Part shown: piece after piece, positions 15,977-25,081 of the stretch
Layout: each line of letters begins with the position of its first letter
How positions within the stretch are numbered: the first letter of the stretch is position 1
Assembly: GCF_028765165.1 (NCBI RefSeq)
Contig: NZ_JARADB010000005.1
Coordinates: forward strand, 62,001-126,000
Direction of reading: 5' to 3'
Source: Paenibacillus sp. MAHUQ-63
GTDB lineage: Bacteria; Bacillota; Bacilli; Paenibacillales; NBRC-103111
DNA length: 64,000 nt
Notes under the pieces: model-generated
The model's input: only the letters and a program-made list of their open reading frames with translations
The model's database searches: none
What the model was told of the DNA's origin: nothing
Made by a program: the position numbers and the translations under genes

Positions 15977-17977
15977 TTATTTCAGTTTAAACCGGCTGAT
16001 CTGTTCTTGAAGGTCCACAGCCATAACGCTGAGCGACTCCGAAGATGCGGAAATCTCCTCCATCGACTGCAATTGCCCGCTTGAAAGCTTCGCTATCTCC
16101 TGCAGCTCCTGCAGCGCTTGCTTCACGACGCCTGCCGTTTCTTGCGCAGAGGCCGCCACTTCCTCCGTCCCTGCCGATATTTCCTCGGAGGCTGCCGACA
16201 CCTCCTGAATCTCATCATTGACACTGCGAACCGATGTCAGAATGGATTGGAACACTCCGCCCGCCGTCCGCACCAGCTCCGCACCTTTCTCCACTTCGTC
16301 CAGTCCGGCGCGCATGGAGCCGGATGCTTCCTTGGTCGCCGCAATCGTCTCGCTAATAATTGCGGTGATGTTCACCGTCGCTGCGCTGGTCTGCTCCGCC
16401 AGCTTCTTCACCTCGTTGGCGACGACGGCGAAGCCGCGGCCATGCTCTCCAGCCCGTGCCGCTTCGATGGAAGCGTTCAAGGCTAGCAGGTTCGTTTGCC
16501 CGGCAATCCCCGCAATGAAGCCGGCAATTTGGCGAATTTGCTCGGATTTCTCCTCCAGGCCGAGCACCAAGGCTGCCGTATGCTCGACGACATGGCTGAC
16601 CTCCTGCATTTGAACGATAGCCTGCTGAATGTCCCCGTTGCCTCTGTCTGCTTGCTGCACAACACCTTGCACCGTTTCCGACACGCCGGTTGAAGATTCC
16701 GCTATTTTTTGCACGCCGGACGACATTTCAACCATCGCCGTCGAAATTTGTTCGGAAGCCTGGTAATTCGCTTCCGAGCCTCCGACTACTTGCTTGACGG
16801 CAAGCGTGATATGCTCGGAGGATTTCGTCGACTCGTTCGCGATCGCCGTCAGCTCTTCGGAAGACGCCGCGGTATGGGCGACGGCATCCGATATTTTCCC
16901 GATGATTTGCGAGAACGAGTCGAGCATGACATTAATATTTTTGCGCATGGAAGCCAGCTCGTCTTCTCCGCGAACCGTCAATCGCCCGGACAAATCACCT
17001 CCCCCTACTTGCTGCATCAGCGAAGAGATCGTTGTAATCGGACGGACGACCGCTCTAGCGACGACGATGGCAAGTACAGTAACGAGAATGGCGGAAATCA
17101 CCAGCATGATGAGCGCATTGTTCTGAAGCTGATCCACTTTCTGATACACTTCGGACTGCTCGCCTGTCAGAACGAGCTTCCACCCTGTAGCGCCAATCGT
17201 CTGATAGGCTGCGGACTTTAAGGTGCCGTCCGGCTCCTTGTACAAAATGTATCCGTTTGCCTCCTTAAGAACGGTGTTTTTGTATAGCTCCATTTTCTCA
17301 GATGTAGAGGACTCCTCCAGCTTTTGGCCTGATTTCGTAGGGTGTACGAGATAAGTACCGCCAGCCGATAACAGATAACCATAACCCGTTTCGCCGAACT
17401 TGGTGTGATTGATGATCGACAAGATCTGCTCAGGCAGGAGGAACGATTGGATGACGCCGCGGAATTCACCCTTAATATCAACGATCGGCAAATCGATAAT
17501 AATGATGTTTTTTCCGCTGCTGGCCTCCGTAACAATTTCGGAAACCGCCAGCTTCTTATCGGTGGCAGCCTTCTTGAAATTGTCGAATTTCGATGCGTCC
17601 ACCTTGCCTCCGCCAGTGTCCGTCGATTGGCCCTGCGGGTCCACGTACGCCATTTTGTAAATCTCCGGATCGCTCTCCGCCATCACCTTCAAGATCGGCA
17701 TAATCGTACTTGATTTGGCATTGACGAAGTCAGGATGCGCTTTGACCACAGACTGCAGCGAAGTAATTTTCCCATTCAGCCATGCATTCACCTCATTGGC
17801 CGTTAAATCGGCGATGTGGATCTGCTGTTCTTTTGTTCCCGTTTCCACCATTTTCGAGGATTGGTTCGTAAGAATCTGCATAGAGACCAGCAGTGGAATC
17901 AGCGAGACAGTGAGGAGCAGCAGCAGCATTTTGACCCTAAGCGACTTCGCTCCCGTTAACGTTTTGAATATAGACAT
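15977..17977 (-). CDS. methyl-accepting chemotaxis protein with dCache-type sensor
   Basis: 666 residues. Transmembrane segment 1 is near residues 14-36, followed by an extracellular Cache-type sensor of about 240 residues (MAYVDPQGQSTDTGGGKVDAS ... HTKFGETGYGYLLSAGGTYLVHPT). Transmembrane segment 2 (NNALIMLVISAILVTVLAIVVARAVVRP) leads into a HAMP domain and the long signalling coiled coil with the hairpin tip IAGIAGQTNLLALNASIEAARAGEHGRGFAVVANEVKKLAEQ. It would sense a small extracellular ligand and signal through CheW/CheA. A strong AAGGGGAGAAAG binding site supports the ATG at 17977. It is monocistronic, since terminators lie on both sides. Confidence 0.93.
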   Translation of the reverse strand: MSIFKTLTGAKSLRVKMLLLLLTVSLIPLLVSMQILTNQSSKMVETGTKEQQIHIADLTANEVNAWLNGKITSLQSVVKAHPDFVNAKSSTIMPILKVMAESDPEIYKMAYVDPQGQSTDTGGGKVDASKFDNFKKAATDKKLAVSEIVTEASSGKNIIIIDLPIVDIKGEFRGVIQSFLLPEQILSIINHTKFGETGYGYLLSAGGTYLVHPTKSGQKLEESSTSEKMELYKNTVLKEANGYILYKEPDGTLKSAAYQTIGATGWKLVLTGEQSEVYQKVDQLQNNALIMLVISAILVTVLAIVVARAVVRPITTISSLMQQVGGGDLSGRLTVRGEDELASMRKNINVMLDSFSQIIGKISDAVAHTAASSEELTAIANESTKSSEHITLAVKQVVGGSEANYQASEQISTAMVEMSSGVQKIAESSTGVSETVQGVVQQADRGNGDIQQAIVQMQEVSHVVEHTAALVLGLEEKSEQIRQIAGFIAGIAGQTNLLALNASIEAARAGEHGRGFAVVANEVKKLAEQTSAATVNITAIISETIAATKEASGSMRAGLDEVEKGAELVRTAGGVFQSILTSVRSVNDEIQEVSAASEEISAGTEEVAASAQETAGVVKQALQELQEIAKLSSGQLQSMEEISASSESLSVMAVDLQEQISRFKLK

Positions 17978-18125
17978 CTATAACTTTCTCCCCTTTTCAT
18001 CTATTTCTATGCCGCAGCATGAGATAACTGAAGCAGTATTTTCGTCATCGTTCGACACAATTCCTCTTTTATTCGACATTCCGGGAACTTAGGTGGTTTT
18101 GTGAGAAATCTCGTGCTATACGCGT

Positions 18126-18167
18126 ACATAACAAAGAGACCACATCACAACGTGTTGCGGTCTCTTT
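18126..18167 (-). terminator. second terminator-like hairpin downstream of nupQ
   Basis: AAAGAGACC (18133-18141) pairs with GGTCTCTTT (18159-18167). On the minus strand it is followed by GTTATG, a weak T tract. It lies between nupQ and the chemoreceptor gene. Confidence 0.55.
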
Positions 18168-18202
18168 GGGCTTCAGCCCCCGATATCCTTCCTACTATGC
18201 AG

Positions 18203-18243
18203 CAAAAGAAGCCAACGCCCTGTAATCAGGGGGTTGGCTTCTT
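18203..18243 (-). terminator. terminator of the nupNOPQ operon
   Basis: On the minus strand a stem AGAAGCCAAC/GTTGGCTTCT with an inner CCCCTG/CAGGG pair is followed by TTTTG. Confidence 0.8.
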
Positions 18244-18261
18244 CCCAAGGTGGTGCTGATT

Positions 18262-19245
18262 TTACCGTTTGCCCGGATCGTAAGGCTCGCCAAGCGCCGA
18301 CGGCGCTTTTGCCCGGCCTACAGCTCCCGCCAACACCAAGATCGTCAGCACGTACGGCAGCATGTAGAGAAACTCCTGCGGGATATTCTTGGAGAAATCG
18401 AACAGCCGCATGAAGTTATTCAGCGCCTGCGCCATCCCGAAGAAGACGGCTGCGCCAAGTGCGCCGAACGGATGCCATTTGCCGAAGATCATCGCGGCCA
18501 TCGCGATAAAGCCCTGGCCGGAGATCGTGTTATGCGAGAACGCGCTCGTCGTCGTCAGCGTAATCGTCGCACCGCCAAGCCCGCCGAGCAGACCGCTGAT
18601 GAGAACTGCGATATAACGAACGCGCTTAACTTTAATCCCCACCGTATCCGCAGCGCTCGGATGCTCGCCGACGGAGCGTAGGCGCAGACCGAAAGGTGTT
18701 TTGAACAGCACGTAGTACGTTAAAGCAACAAGAATTAAAGCGATATACGTTGTCGGATAAGCCGTGAAGATCGCGTACCCGATATACGGAATTTTCGATA
18801 ATAGCGGGAATTCCCACTTGGTGAACACATCGTTCAACGTTTCCGTCTGACCGGCGCCTTCGAACAGCACCTTCACCAGAAACAGCGTAACGCCGGCGGC
18901 CAGGAAGTTGATGACTACGCCGCTGATGACTTGATTCGCCTTGAAGGTAATCGTCGCTACGGCATGAATGAGCGCGAAGATGAGCGCAAAGACCATAGCC
19001 GTCAGCAAGCCGATCCATGGCGACCATACGCCCATATTCGCTTCTTCGGCGTAATATGCCCCTACGGCGGAAGCGAAGGCGCCCGATACCATGAGCCCCT
19101 CGATCCCGATGTTGACCACACCGGAACGCTCTGAGAAGATACCGGCCATCGCGCCGAAGATCAGAGCCGTCGAATAAACGAGTGTCGTATTAATTAGTTC
19201 ACTGAATTTCGTGAAAAACGCGTCAAGCATTGTGAGCAGGTCCAT
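18262..19245 (-). CDS. nupQ: ABC transporter permease, nucleoside type (NupQ-like)
   Basis: 327 residues, 8-10 membrane segments, of the BPD_transp_2 type. LIFGAMAGIFSERSGVVNIGIEGLMVSGAFASAVGAYY near the N-terminus and RSVGEHPSAADTVGIKVKRVRYIAVLISGLLGGLGGA in the middle are typical of the second permease of BmpA-type purine nucleoside importers. It begins two bases after the stop of the other permease, so the genes are translationally coupled. It forms the inner-membrane channel with NupP, powered by NupO. Confidence 0.88.
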   Translation of the reverse strand: MDLLTMLDAFFTKFSELINTTLVYSTALIFGAMAGIFSERSGVVNIGIEGLMVSGAFASAVGAYYAEEANMGVWSPWIGLLTAMVFALIFALIHAVATITFKANQVISGVVINFLAAGVTLFLVKVLFEGAGQTETLNDVFTKWEFPLLSKIPYIGYAIFTAYPTTYIALILVALTYYVLFKTPFGLRLRSVGEHPSAADTVGIKVKRVRYIAVLISGLLGGLGGATITLTTTSAFSHNTISGQGFIAMAAMIFGKWHPFGALGAAVFFGMAQALNNFMRLFDFSKNIPQEFLYMLPYVLTILVLAGAVGRAKAPSALGEPYDPGKR

Positions 19246-19246
19246 G

Positions 19247-20326
19247 TTACGACGCCCTCTCTTTCTTGCGTTTGCTATAGAACGGGATGAGCACCCATTT
19301 GACGATGCCTTGCGTAGCTACGAAGAATATAACCGAACCGATGACGATACGGATAATCTCCGGCGGCACATCGGCACCAAAGCTCATCCCCGCTGATCCG
19401 TAAGATAAACCGCCGAACAGCGCGGCTCCGAGGACAATCCCGAGCGGATTGTTAGCGCCTAACAAGGACACAGCGATGCCGTCAAACCCATAACCCGGGG
19501 AACCCGCGGCAACGACCTGATAGTGGAACACGCCGAGAATTTCGAAGACGCCGCCCAGCCCGGCGAAAATACCGGAAATGAACATCGCTTTGATAATGTT
19601 GCGATTCACGTTCATCCCCGCATACTTCGCGGCGTCGATGTTATGGCCGACGGCGCGCAGCTCGTAGCCCTGCTTCGTTTTCCATAGAATCACATAGAAT
19701 ACGACTGCTGCGAGGAGCGCCACCAGGATGCCCCAGTGAATCCGCGCATGATTCATCAAATCGGACAACCAACCGATGCTGAGTGAAGCCGTCTCTTGAA
19801 TCATATAAGAGCGCTGCTGCTTAGGCTCTAATAGGAACGTATTCACGATATAATTGGACAGGAACAGTGCGATCCAGTTGAGCATAATCGTGGTAATAAC
19901 TTCGTTAACGCCGCGTTTGGCTTTCAAATAGCCGGCGATAGCTCCCCAGAGACCACCAAGCAATGCACCCGCGATGACCGCTAACGGAGCATGAATGATC
20001 CAAGGAAGACCCGTCACTTTCACACCGATGAGGGTAGCCCCTGTCATGCCCATCACGAACTGCCCCTCGGCACCGATATTGAACAAGCCCGTTCGGAAAG
20101 CAAAGGCGACGGACAGCCCCGTCAGAATGAGCGGTGTAATCGCCCGGATCGTTTCCCCGATGTCGTACGAGTTGCCGAATACACGTGCGAACAGCGCCCC
20201 GTAAGCCGCTATCGGATTGTAGCCGCCGGCCAGCATGACGAGCGCTCCGAACAGGAGCCCGAGCACAATCGCAACGATCGGATTCACAGCGGATTCACTT
20301 GTAAAAATACGAGCAACCTTATTCAT
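19247..20326 (-). CDS. nupP: ABC transporter permease, nucleoside type (NupP-like)
   Basis: About 359 residues, polytopic. It contains AFRTGLFNIGAEGQFVMG and the EAA-like block ELRAVGHNIDAAKYAGMNVNRNIIKAMFISGIFAGLGGVFEILG, which are marks of the first permease of BmpA/NupNOPQ importers. The frame is open further upstream, but ATG 20326 is preferred: GGAG lies just before it, and it overlaps the last codons of the ATPase gene by eight bases, the usual coupling in this operon. Confidence 0.88.
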   Translation of the reverse strand: MNKVARIFTSESAVNPIVAIVLGLLFGALVMLAGGYNPIAAYGALFARVFGNSYDIGETIRAITPLILTGLSVAFAFRTGLFNIGAEGQFVMGMTGATLIGVKVTGLPWIIHAPLAVIAGALLGGLWGAIAGYLKAKRGVNEVITTIMLNWIALFLSNYIVNTFLLEPKQQRSYMIQETASLSIGWLSDLMNHARIHWGILVALLAAVVFYVILWKTKQGYELRAVGHNIDAAKYAGMNVNRNIIKAMFISGIFAGLGGVFEILGVFHYQVVAAGSPGYGFDGIAVSLLGANNPLGIVLGAALFGGLSYGSAGMSFGADVPPEIIRIVIGSVIFFVATQGIVKWVLIPFYSKRKKERAS

Positions 20327-21860
20327 GAGCCGCTCCTTTCCCCGTGCGCTTGCTGCCGGCCATGAGAAGTCCGATTTCCTGATCGTTCGTCTCCTGCGGA
20401 AGCACCTCGCCCACAATCTGTCCTTCATAAATAACGGCAATGCGGTCCGATACGTTCATAATCTCATCCAGCTCGAAAGAAATCAGCAGCACCGCCTTGC
20501 CTTTGTTCCGCTGCTCGATCAACTGGCGATGCACGAATTCGATCGCACCGACATCCAATCCGCGCGTAGGCTGTGCGGCGATGAGCAGATTTGGATTCTT
20601 GTGTATTTCCCTGGCAATAATTGCTTTCTGTTGGTTGCCCCCCGATAAAGAACGGGCTTTATTGTAAATGCTCGGCGTCCGCACGTCGAACTGCTTGATC
20701 AGCGTTTCCGCATGGCGGTCAATCGCCTCATAATTGAGGAATCCTCCCTTGTTGTAAGCAGGGTGGAAGTACGTCTCCAATACCATGTTCTCGCTCATGG
20801 AGAAATCAAGGACAAGCCCGTGCTTGTGCCGATCCTCCGGAATATGCGACAAACCTGCCTCCGAGATTTGTCTCGGCGTCATATTCGTAATGTCGCTTCC
20901 GGCGAGCAGCACTTGTCCACGATCAACCGGGCGCAATCCCGTCAACGCTTCGATCAGCTCGCTCTGTCCATTGCCGTCCACGCCGGCGATGCCCAGCACT
21001 TCCCCTGCACGCACTTCGAAGTTAAGCTCCTTGAGCGCAGCCAGTCCCTGCTGATTCCGCACAACCAAGTTCTTGACCTGAAGAACGGGCTCTCCAACCT
21101 TGACCTCTTTCTTATCCACCTTGAAAGAGACATCCCGGCCGACCATTTTCTCGGCCAGAATTTGCGGATTCGCGGTGGCGCTAGCGATGGAATCAATCAC
21201 TTTGCCCCGTCTGATAATCGTCACCGTATCTGCAATTTCCATAATTTCTTTCAGCTTATGTGTAATGAGAATGATGGATTTGCCCTCTTTCACGAGATTG
21301 CGCATAATCACCATCAATTCGCTAATTTCTTGCGGCGTCAGTACTGCTGTCGGTTCGTCAAAAATGAGAATATCGGCGCCGCGATACAGCGTTTTCAAGA
21401 TTTCAACGCGCTGCTGCATGCCGACGGAAATGTCTTCGATCTTGGCTTTCGGATCCACGCGAAGCCCATACTGCTCAGAGAGCTTGCGCACTTTCTCTTG
21501 CGCAGTCTTGTAATCGACATTCAGCCCTTTTTTGGGCTCCATGCCCAAAATGATATTCTCCGTTACGGTAAACGGCTGAACTAATTTGAAATGCTGATGC
21601 ACCATCCCGATGCCCAGCTCAATCGCCCGATTCGGGCTGTCAATCGCAACTTCCTTGCCTTGCACTTTAATGTGACCTTCGTCCGGCTGATACAGCCCGA
21701 ACAAAATATTCATCAGCGTGGATTTACCCGCGCCGTTCTCACCAAGCAGAGCGTGAATCTCACCCTTCATCAGCTTCAGCGAGATGGCGTCATTCGCCAC
21801 AATGCCCGGGAACCGCTTGGTTATGCCGTTAAGTTCAACAACAGGGACTACTTCACTCAT
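20319..21860 (-). CDS. nupO: ABC transporter ATPase with two nucleotide-binding domains (NupO-like)
   Basis: 513 residues with two ABC cassettes in one chain. Cassette 1 has Walker A GENGAGKST, signature ISVGMQQRVEIL and Walker B ILIFDEPTAVLT. Cassette 2 has GIAGVDGNGQSEL, signature LSGGNQQKAIIAREI and a degenerate Walker B NLLIAAQPTRGLDVG. This asymmetric pattern is typical of sugar and nucleoside importers. It energises uptake by NupP/NupQ. It is separated from the binding-protein gene by a strong stem-loop. Confidence 0.92.
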   Translation of the reverse strand: MSEVVPVVELNGITKRFPGIVANDAISLKLMKGEIHALLGENGAGKSTLMNILFGLYQPDEGHIKVQGKEVAIDSPNRAIELGIGMVHQHFKLVQPFTVTENIILGMEPKKGLNVDYKTAQEKVRKLSEQYGLRVDPKAKIEDISVGMQQRVEILKTLYRGADILIFDEPTAVLTPQEISELMVIMRNLVKEGKSIILITHKLKEIMEIADTVTIIRRGKVIDSIASATANPQILAEKMVGRDVSFKVDKKEVKVGEPVLQVKNLVVRNQQGLAALKELNFEVRAGEVLGIAGVDGNGQSELIEALTGLRPVDRGQVLLAGSDITNMTPRQISEAGLSHIPEDRHKHGLVLDFSMSENMVLETYFHPAYNKGGFLNYEAIDRHAETLIKQFDVRTPSIYNKARSLSGGNQQKAIIAREIHKNPNLLIAAQPTRGLDVGAIEFVHRQLIEQRNKGKAVLLISFELDEIMNVSDRIAVIYEGQIVGEVLPQETNDQEIGLLMAGSKRTGKGAAHE

Positions 21861-21901
21861 CAGATCACCCTAGGATCAATTTTTTATTACCTTAAACTAA
21901 G

Positions 21902-21933
21902 AACAAGGCTAGTTAGTATAACTAGCCTTGTTT
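21902..21933 (-). terminator. partial terminator between nupN and nupO
   Basis: A near-perfect stem (AACAAGGCTAGTTA paired with its complement) with a very short loop, and T-rich sequence on the minus-strand side. Such stem-loops commonly let the binding protein be made in excess of the membrane components. Confidence 0.7.
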
Positions 21934-21983
21934 GAACATAAGCAAACCTATCGTTCGTAACCGTTATGCCTTGTATGCACCTA

Positions 21984-23051
21984 TTATGGTTTCTCAGGAA
22001 CTTTAATTTCGCCACTGATGATTTTTGCTTTGTACTCGTCAACTTTTTTCAAGATTTCGGCGGATACGTTTTTCTTGGAAGTTTCCGGAAGACCTACGCC
22101 GTCATCTTTCAGACCCAATGTCACGACTTTGCCGCCTTGGAATTTGTTGTCGATCAGGTCCTTGGACACACGTGCAACCGCATTGTCGACACGCTTCAAC
22201 ATGGACGTCAATGTCACTTCGTCGCCGAATTCAAGGGACTGGTCTTTATCTACACCGATAACCCATACTTTTTTACCGGATTTCACACGGTCTTTGGCTT
22301 CGTTAAATACGCCGTTACCTGTGGAGCCTGCAGCATGGAAAATGATATCCGCGCCGTCGTTGTAGATCGTAGCTGCCGCCGCTTTCCCAAGGTCAGGCTT
22401 GTCGAATGCGCCTGTGTAGTTGATTTTGATCGTGGCACTAGGGTTAACGGCCTTCACGCCGGCAACGAAACCAGCTTCGAAGCGTTTGATAACCGGAATG
22501 TCGATACCGCCGACGAAACCGATTTTGTTGGATTTTGTCGTAAGACCGGCTACAACCCCTACGAGGTAGGAACCTTCTTGCTCGGAGAACGTAACGGATT
22601 CCACGTTAGGAGCTTCCACAACGTTATCGATGATCGCCAACTTCGCGTTCGGATTTTGCGTTGCAACCGTTTTAAGCGCATCGCCCATCAAGAAGCCGAT
22701 TCCCCAAGTCAAGTTGTAGTTATCCTTCACGAATTGGTTCAAGTTCGGCACATAATCCGCGTCGCTCTTACTTTCCAGGTTTTTCACTTTTGCGCCTGTT
22801 TGTTTCTCAAGCCCTTTCAGGCCTTCCCATGCGCTTTGGTTAAAAGATTTATCGTTTACGCCGCCGATGTCAGTAACCATGCCGATTTTGAAATCTTTAC
22901 CGCTGTTGTTGCTCGGTGCTGCGGATGCCGCACTGCTAGCTGCCGGAGTCGCAGAGGCCGCCGGTTGCGTTTCTTCTTTTTTGCCGCAACCCGCCAAAGC
23001 AAGCGCGGAAACCGTTACTGCCATAAGCGCCGTTGTGAGTACTTTTTTCAT
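21984..23051 (-). CDS. nupN: BmpA-family nucleoside-binding lipoprotein (NupN-like)
   Basis: 355 residues. The signal peptide MKKVLTTALMAVTVSALALAGC ends in a lipobox (LAGC), and an Ala/Ser-rich linker (ATPAASSAASAAPSNN) follows. The mature protein starts DFKIGMVTDIGGVNDKSFNQSAWEGL, the PnrA/BmpA signature. Family members bind purine nucleosides at the cell surface and pass them to the NupOPQ transporter. A start at ATG 23051 is chosen because GGGGGT lies seven bases upstream; the frame opens a few codons earlier. It is the first gene of nupN-O-P-Q. Confidence 0.93.
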   Translation of the reverse strand: MKKVLTTALMAVTVSALALAGCGKKEETQPAASATPAASSAASAAPSNNSGKDFKIGMVTDIGGVNDKSFNQSAWEGLKGLEKQTGAKVKNLESKSDADYVPNLNQFVKDNYNLTWGIGFLMGDALKTVATQNPNAKLAIIDNVVEAPNVESVTFSEQEGSYLVGVVAGLTTKSNKIGFVGGIDIPVIKRFEAGFVAGVKAVNPSATIKINYTGAFDKPDLGKAAAATIYNDGADIIFHAAGSTGNGVFNEAKDRVKSGKKVWVIGVDKDQSLEFGDEVTLTSMLKRVDNAVARVSKDLIDNKFQGGKVVTLGLKDDGVGLPETSKKNVSAEILKKVDEYKAKIISGEIKVPEKP

Positions 23052-23099
23052 CAATGTTACCCCCAAAAGATAAATTTAAAATTGTACCTTGAATCCCAA

Positions 23100-23126
23100 A
23101 TTATAGTATGGCCAGATCAAGTTCAA
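23100..23126 (-). promoter_or_regulatory. possible promoter of nupNOPQ
   Basis: On the minus strand TTGAAC (23121-23126) and a perfect TATAAT (23100-23105) are only 15 bp apart, shorter than ideal. The 200 bases upstream are AT-rich; no purine riboswitch core was seen. Confidence 0.4.
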
Positions 23127-23324
23127 TTATGTAATGCTTACGATAGATTGAGTGTATCATTTTGGATGATGGGAGAAAAGAAATCCACGCGTAATTAAAC
23201 ATAATTCGTTATGTAAAACAAGTTGACATGATCTTTTTGTAAAGCCCCACAATATAGGTTCAAAGCCCCAATTACTGATTATACAACCATCGGTTAATAA
23301 AATCTAGATGACCCATTATAAAAT

Positions 23325-24848
23325 CTAATCGGCCATTAAACGTAGGAAATCGCGCGGGGATAAAGGGGGATTGAACAACTGTCCTTGCACTTCCGAACAC
23401 CGCAAAAACTTCAAATATTCGAGCTGCTCCTCGGTTTCGACACCTTTCGCAATCAGCTTCAGTCCCAAGCGCTCAGCCATGCGCGTGATGGCGACAGCCA
23501 GCTGCTTGTTCTCGTCGTCTTCGACCAAATCCCTGATCAACGTGCTGTCCAGCTTCACACTGTCGAATGGCAAGCCTTCCATACCGCTTCGCGTTAACAG
23601 CCCCGTGCTCAAGTCATCCATGGCGATGCGCACGCCCAGCCTCTTCAGCAGAATCAGCTTCTCGCTGGCTTCCTGCACGTTGGAAGATGTGATGCTCTCC
23701 GTCAGATCCAGCTCGACCAGCCCAGGATCAATGCCCGTTTCTTGCAGCAGCTGTGCGACTTCCATCGTGAAGCCTGCATCTCTGAACTGCGAAGCCGTAA
23801 TCGGATGCGTCATTCTCAAGGGCTTATGCCCAGCATCCTGCCACGCTTGCAGCTGTCTGCACGCCGTCCGAATCGCCCATGTGCCGATCGGGACCATAAG
23901 GCCCAGCTCTTCGGCCGCCTTCCTCCAGTCCACCGGCGAGGAGAGCCGCTTGCCTGCTTGGTCCCAATGCAAGATGACTTCCATCCCGATGAGCCGGCGG
24001 CTCGCGATCTCATACTGCGGCTGATACAACAGTTCGAACTGCTGGCGCTCCAACGCAGTGCGCAGCTCACTTTCCATGTGAGCTTTACTTTTTACCATGA
24101 CATCGATTTCGGAGGCGTAGAATTGGAAGCGGTTGTTACCAAGACTTTTGGCTGTATACATGGCATCGTCCGCATATTGCAGAAGCTGCTCGGGCTGGGT
24201 GCCGTCCAGCGGGTACAGGGCAATGCCCATGCTAGCCGTGATGATAACCGGCTTCCCGTCCAGTATGAACGGCTCATCCAATACCGCCTGGATACGCGAG
24301 GCCACCACTCTGACATCCTCCGGCTTGGCGAAAGCTTCAAGCAATATAATAAATTCGTCCCCGCCCTGCCGGTAGACCGTATCCGAACCGCGCAGACAGC
24401 CTAGCAATCTATCGGCTGCCTGACGAATCAGACGGTCCCCATAGGCGTGACCTAAGGAATCGTTCACTTCTTTGAACCGGTCCATATCCAGGAAGACGAC
24501 CGCAGCCAGCTCTTCATTGCGCTGCGCATGCAGCAAGGCCCGCTTCAACCGGTCATCGAACAACCGGCGGTTAGGCAAACCCGTCAACGTATCATGATAG
24601 GCCAAATACGCAAGCTGTTTGCTCTTCTCTTCCTCTTGCCTCTGCGTCAGCCGCAGTTGGCGGATCCATATGGCAACCAAGAGGCAGACCAAGGCTTGAA
24701 CCAGCAACCACAGTAACAGCAGCGGCGTAAATCTGAAAGAAGCGGCTGCAAGCAGATTGACGGTCAGTACAAAGAAGGCCAGAATGCCCACATAGCGCTG
24801 TTCCTGCACCTGTATCCGTTCAATCCACTTCAAGAGTAAGCTTCTCAT
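23325..24848 (-). CDS. diguanylate cyclase with degenerate EAL domain
   Basis: 507 residues. Two hydrophobic segments (about 21-35 and 42-62) anchor it in the membrane. The GGDEF domain (about 76-250) is intact, with GGDEF at 162-166 and an RxxD inhibitory site (RGSD, 153-156), so it should make cyclic di-GMP and be product-inhibited. The EAL domain (about 260-505) has lost key residues: EAL reads EVI (290-292), the conserved metal-binding Asn of the VNLS motif is Pro349, and the catalytic Glu of the EGVE motif is Lys468, although Glu384, Asp411/412 and Lys432 remain. It is therefore probably not a phosphodiesterase. The gene lies directly behind a cyclic di-GMP riboswitch and terminator. ATG 24848 has GGAGG seven bases upstream. 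Confidence 0.88.
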   Translation of the reverse strand: MRSLLLKWIERIQVQEQRYVGILAFFVLTVNLLAAASFRFTPLLLLWLLVQALVCLLVAIWIRQLRLTQRQEEEKSKQLAYLAYHDTLTGLPNRRLFDDRLKRALLHAQRNEELAAVVFLDMDRFKEVNDSLGHAYGDRLIRQAADRLLGCLRGSDTVYRQGGDEFIILLEAFAKPEDVRVVASRIQAVLDEPFILDGKPVIITASMGIALYPLDGTQPEQLLQYADDAMYTAKSLGNNRFQFYASEIDVMVKSKAHMESELRTALERQQFELLYQPQYEIASRRLIGMEVILHWDQAGKRLSSPVDWRKAAEELGLMVPIGTWAIRTACRQLQAWQDAGHKPLRMTHPITASQFRDAGFTMEVAQLLQETGIDPGLVELDLTESITSSNVQEASEKLILLKRLGVRIAMDDLSTGLLTRSGMEGLPFDSVKLDSTLIRDLVEDDENKQLAVAITRMAERLGLKLIAKGVETEEQLEYLKFLRCSEVQGQLFNPPLSPRDFLRLMAD

Positions 24849-24871
24849 CGGGGAACCTCCATTCAATCATC

Positions 24872-24899
24872 AAAAAAGGCTATTCCACTTGGAATAGCC
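24872..24899 (-). terminator. terminator, expression platform of the c-di-GMP riboswitch
   Basis: On the minus strand GGCTATTCCA pairs with TGGAATAGCC around a short loop, then TTTTTTG. It lies between the aptamer and the GGDEF-EAL start codon. Confidence 0.85.
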
Positions 24900-24910
24900 G
24901 TAGGCGCACC

Positions 24911-25020
24911 TGTATCGGTAAACTGCATCCTCTCGGCAGCTCAGCCGTCATCGTTGCAAGGCAACCTAAGACCTGGAGCTTTGCGTCCTTACCTTTCGGC
25001 AAGTTTGCCTTTAACCATAT
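24911..25020 (-). promoter_or_regulatory. cyclic di-GMP-I (GEMM-I) riboswitch aptamer
   Basis: Read on the minus strand, the conserved GEMM-I core is present in order: GGTTAAAGGCAAAC, then a hairpin closed by the GAAA tetraloop (GCCGAAAGGT), then GGACGCAAAGC, a second long helix, and the closing strand GTTTACCGATA that pairs with GGTTAAA. The GGCAAAC, CGAAAGG and GACGCAAAGCC-like elements match the known V. cholerae Vc2 and Bacillus aptamers. A terminator follows and then the gene for a GGDEF-EAL protein, so the cell's cyclic di-GMP level feeds back on a cyclic di-GMP enzyme. Whether binding turns expression on or off cannot be read with certainty. Confidence 0.88.
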
Positions 25021-25081
25021 TCAGGTAAAAAACGGGACTATATAACTATATCACAGAGGCTTTCATTTTGGCTATTTTTAC

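Noticed and set aside
21966..23198. A 410-codon open frame antisense to the nucleoside-binding lipoprotein gene
   Set aside because: The minus-strand gene has a signal peptide, lipobox and family motifs; the plus-strand frame has none.
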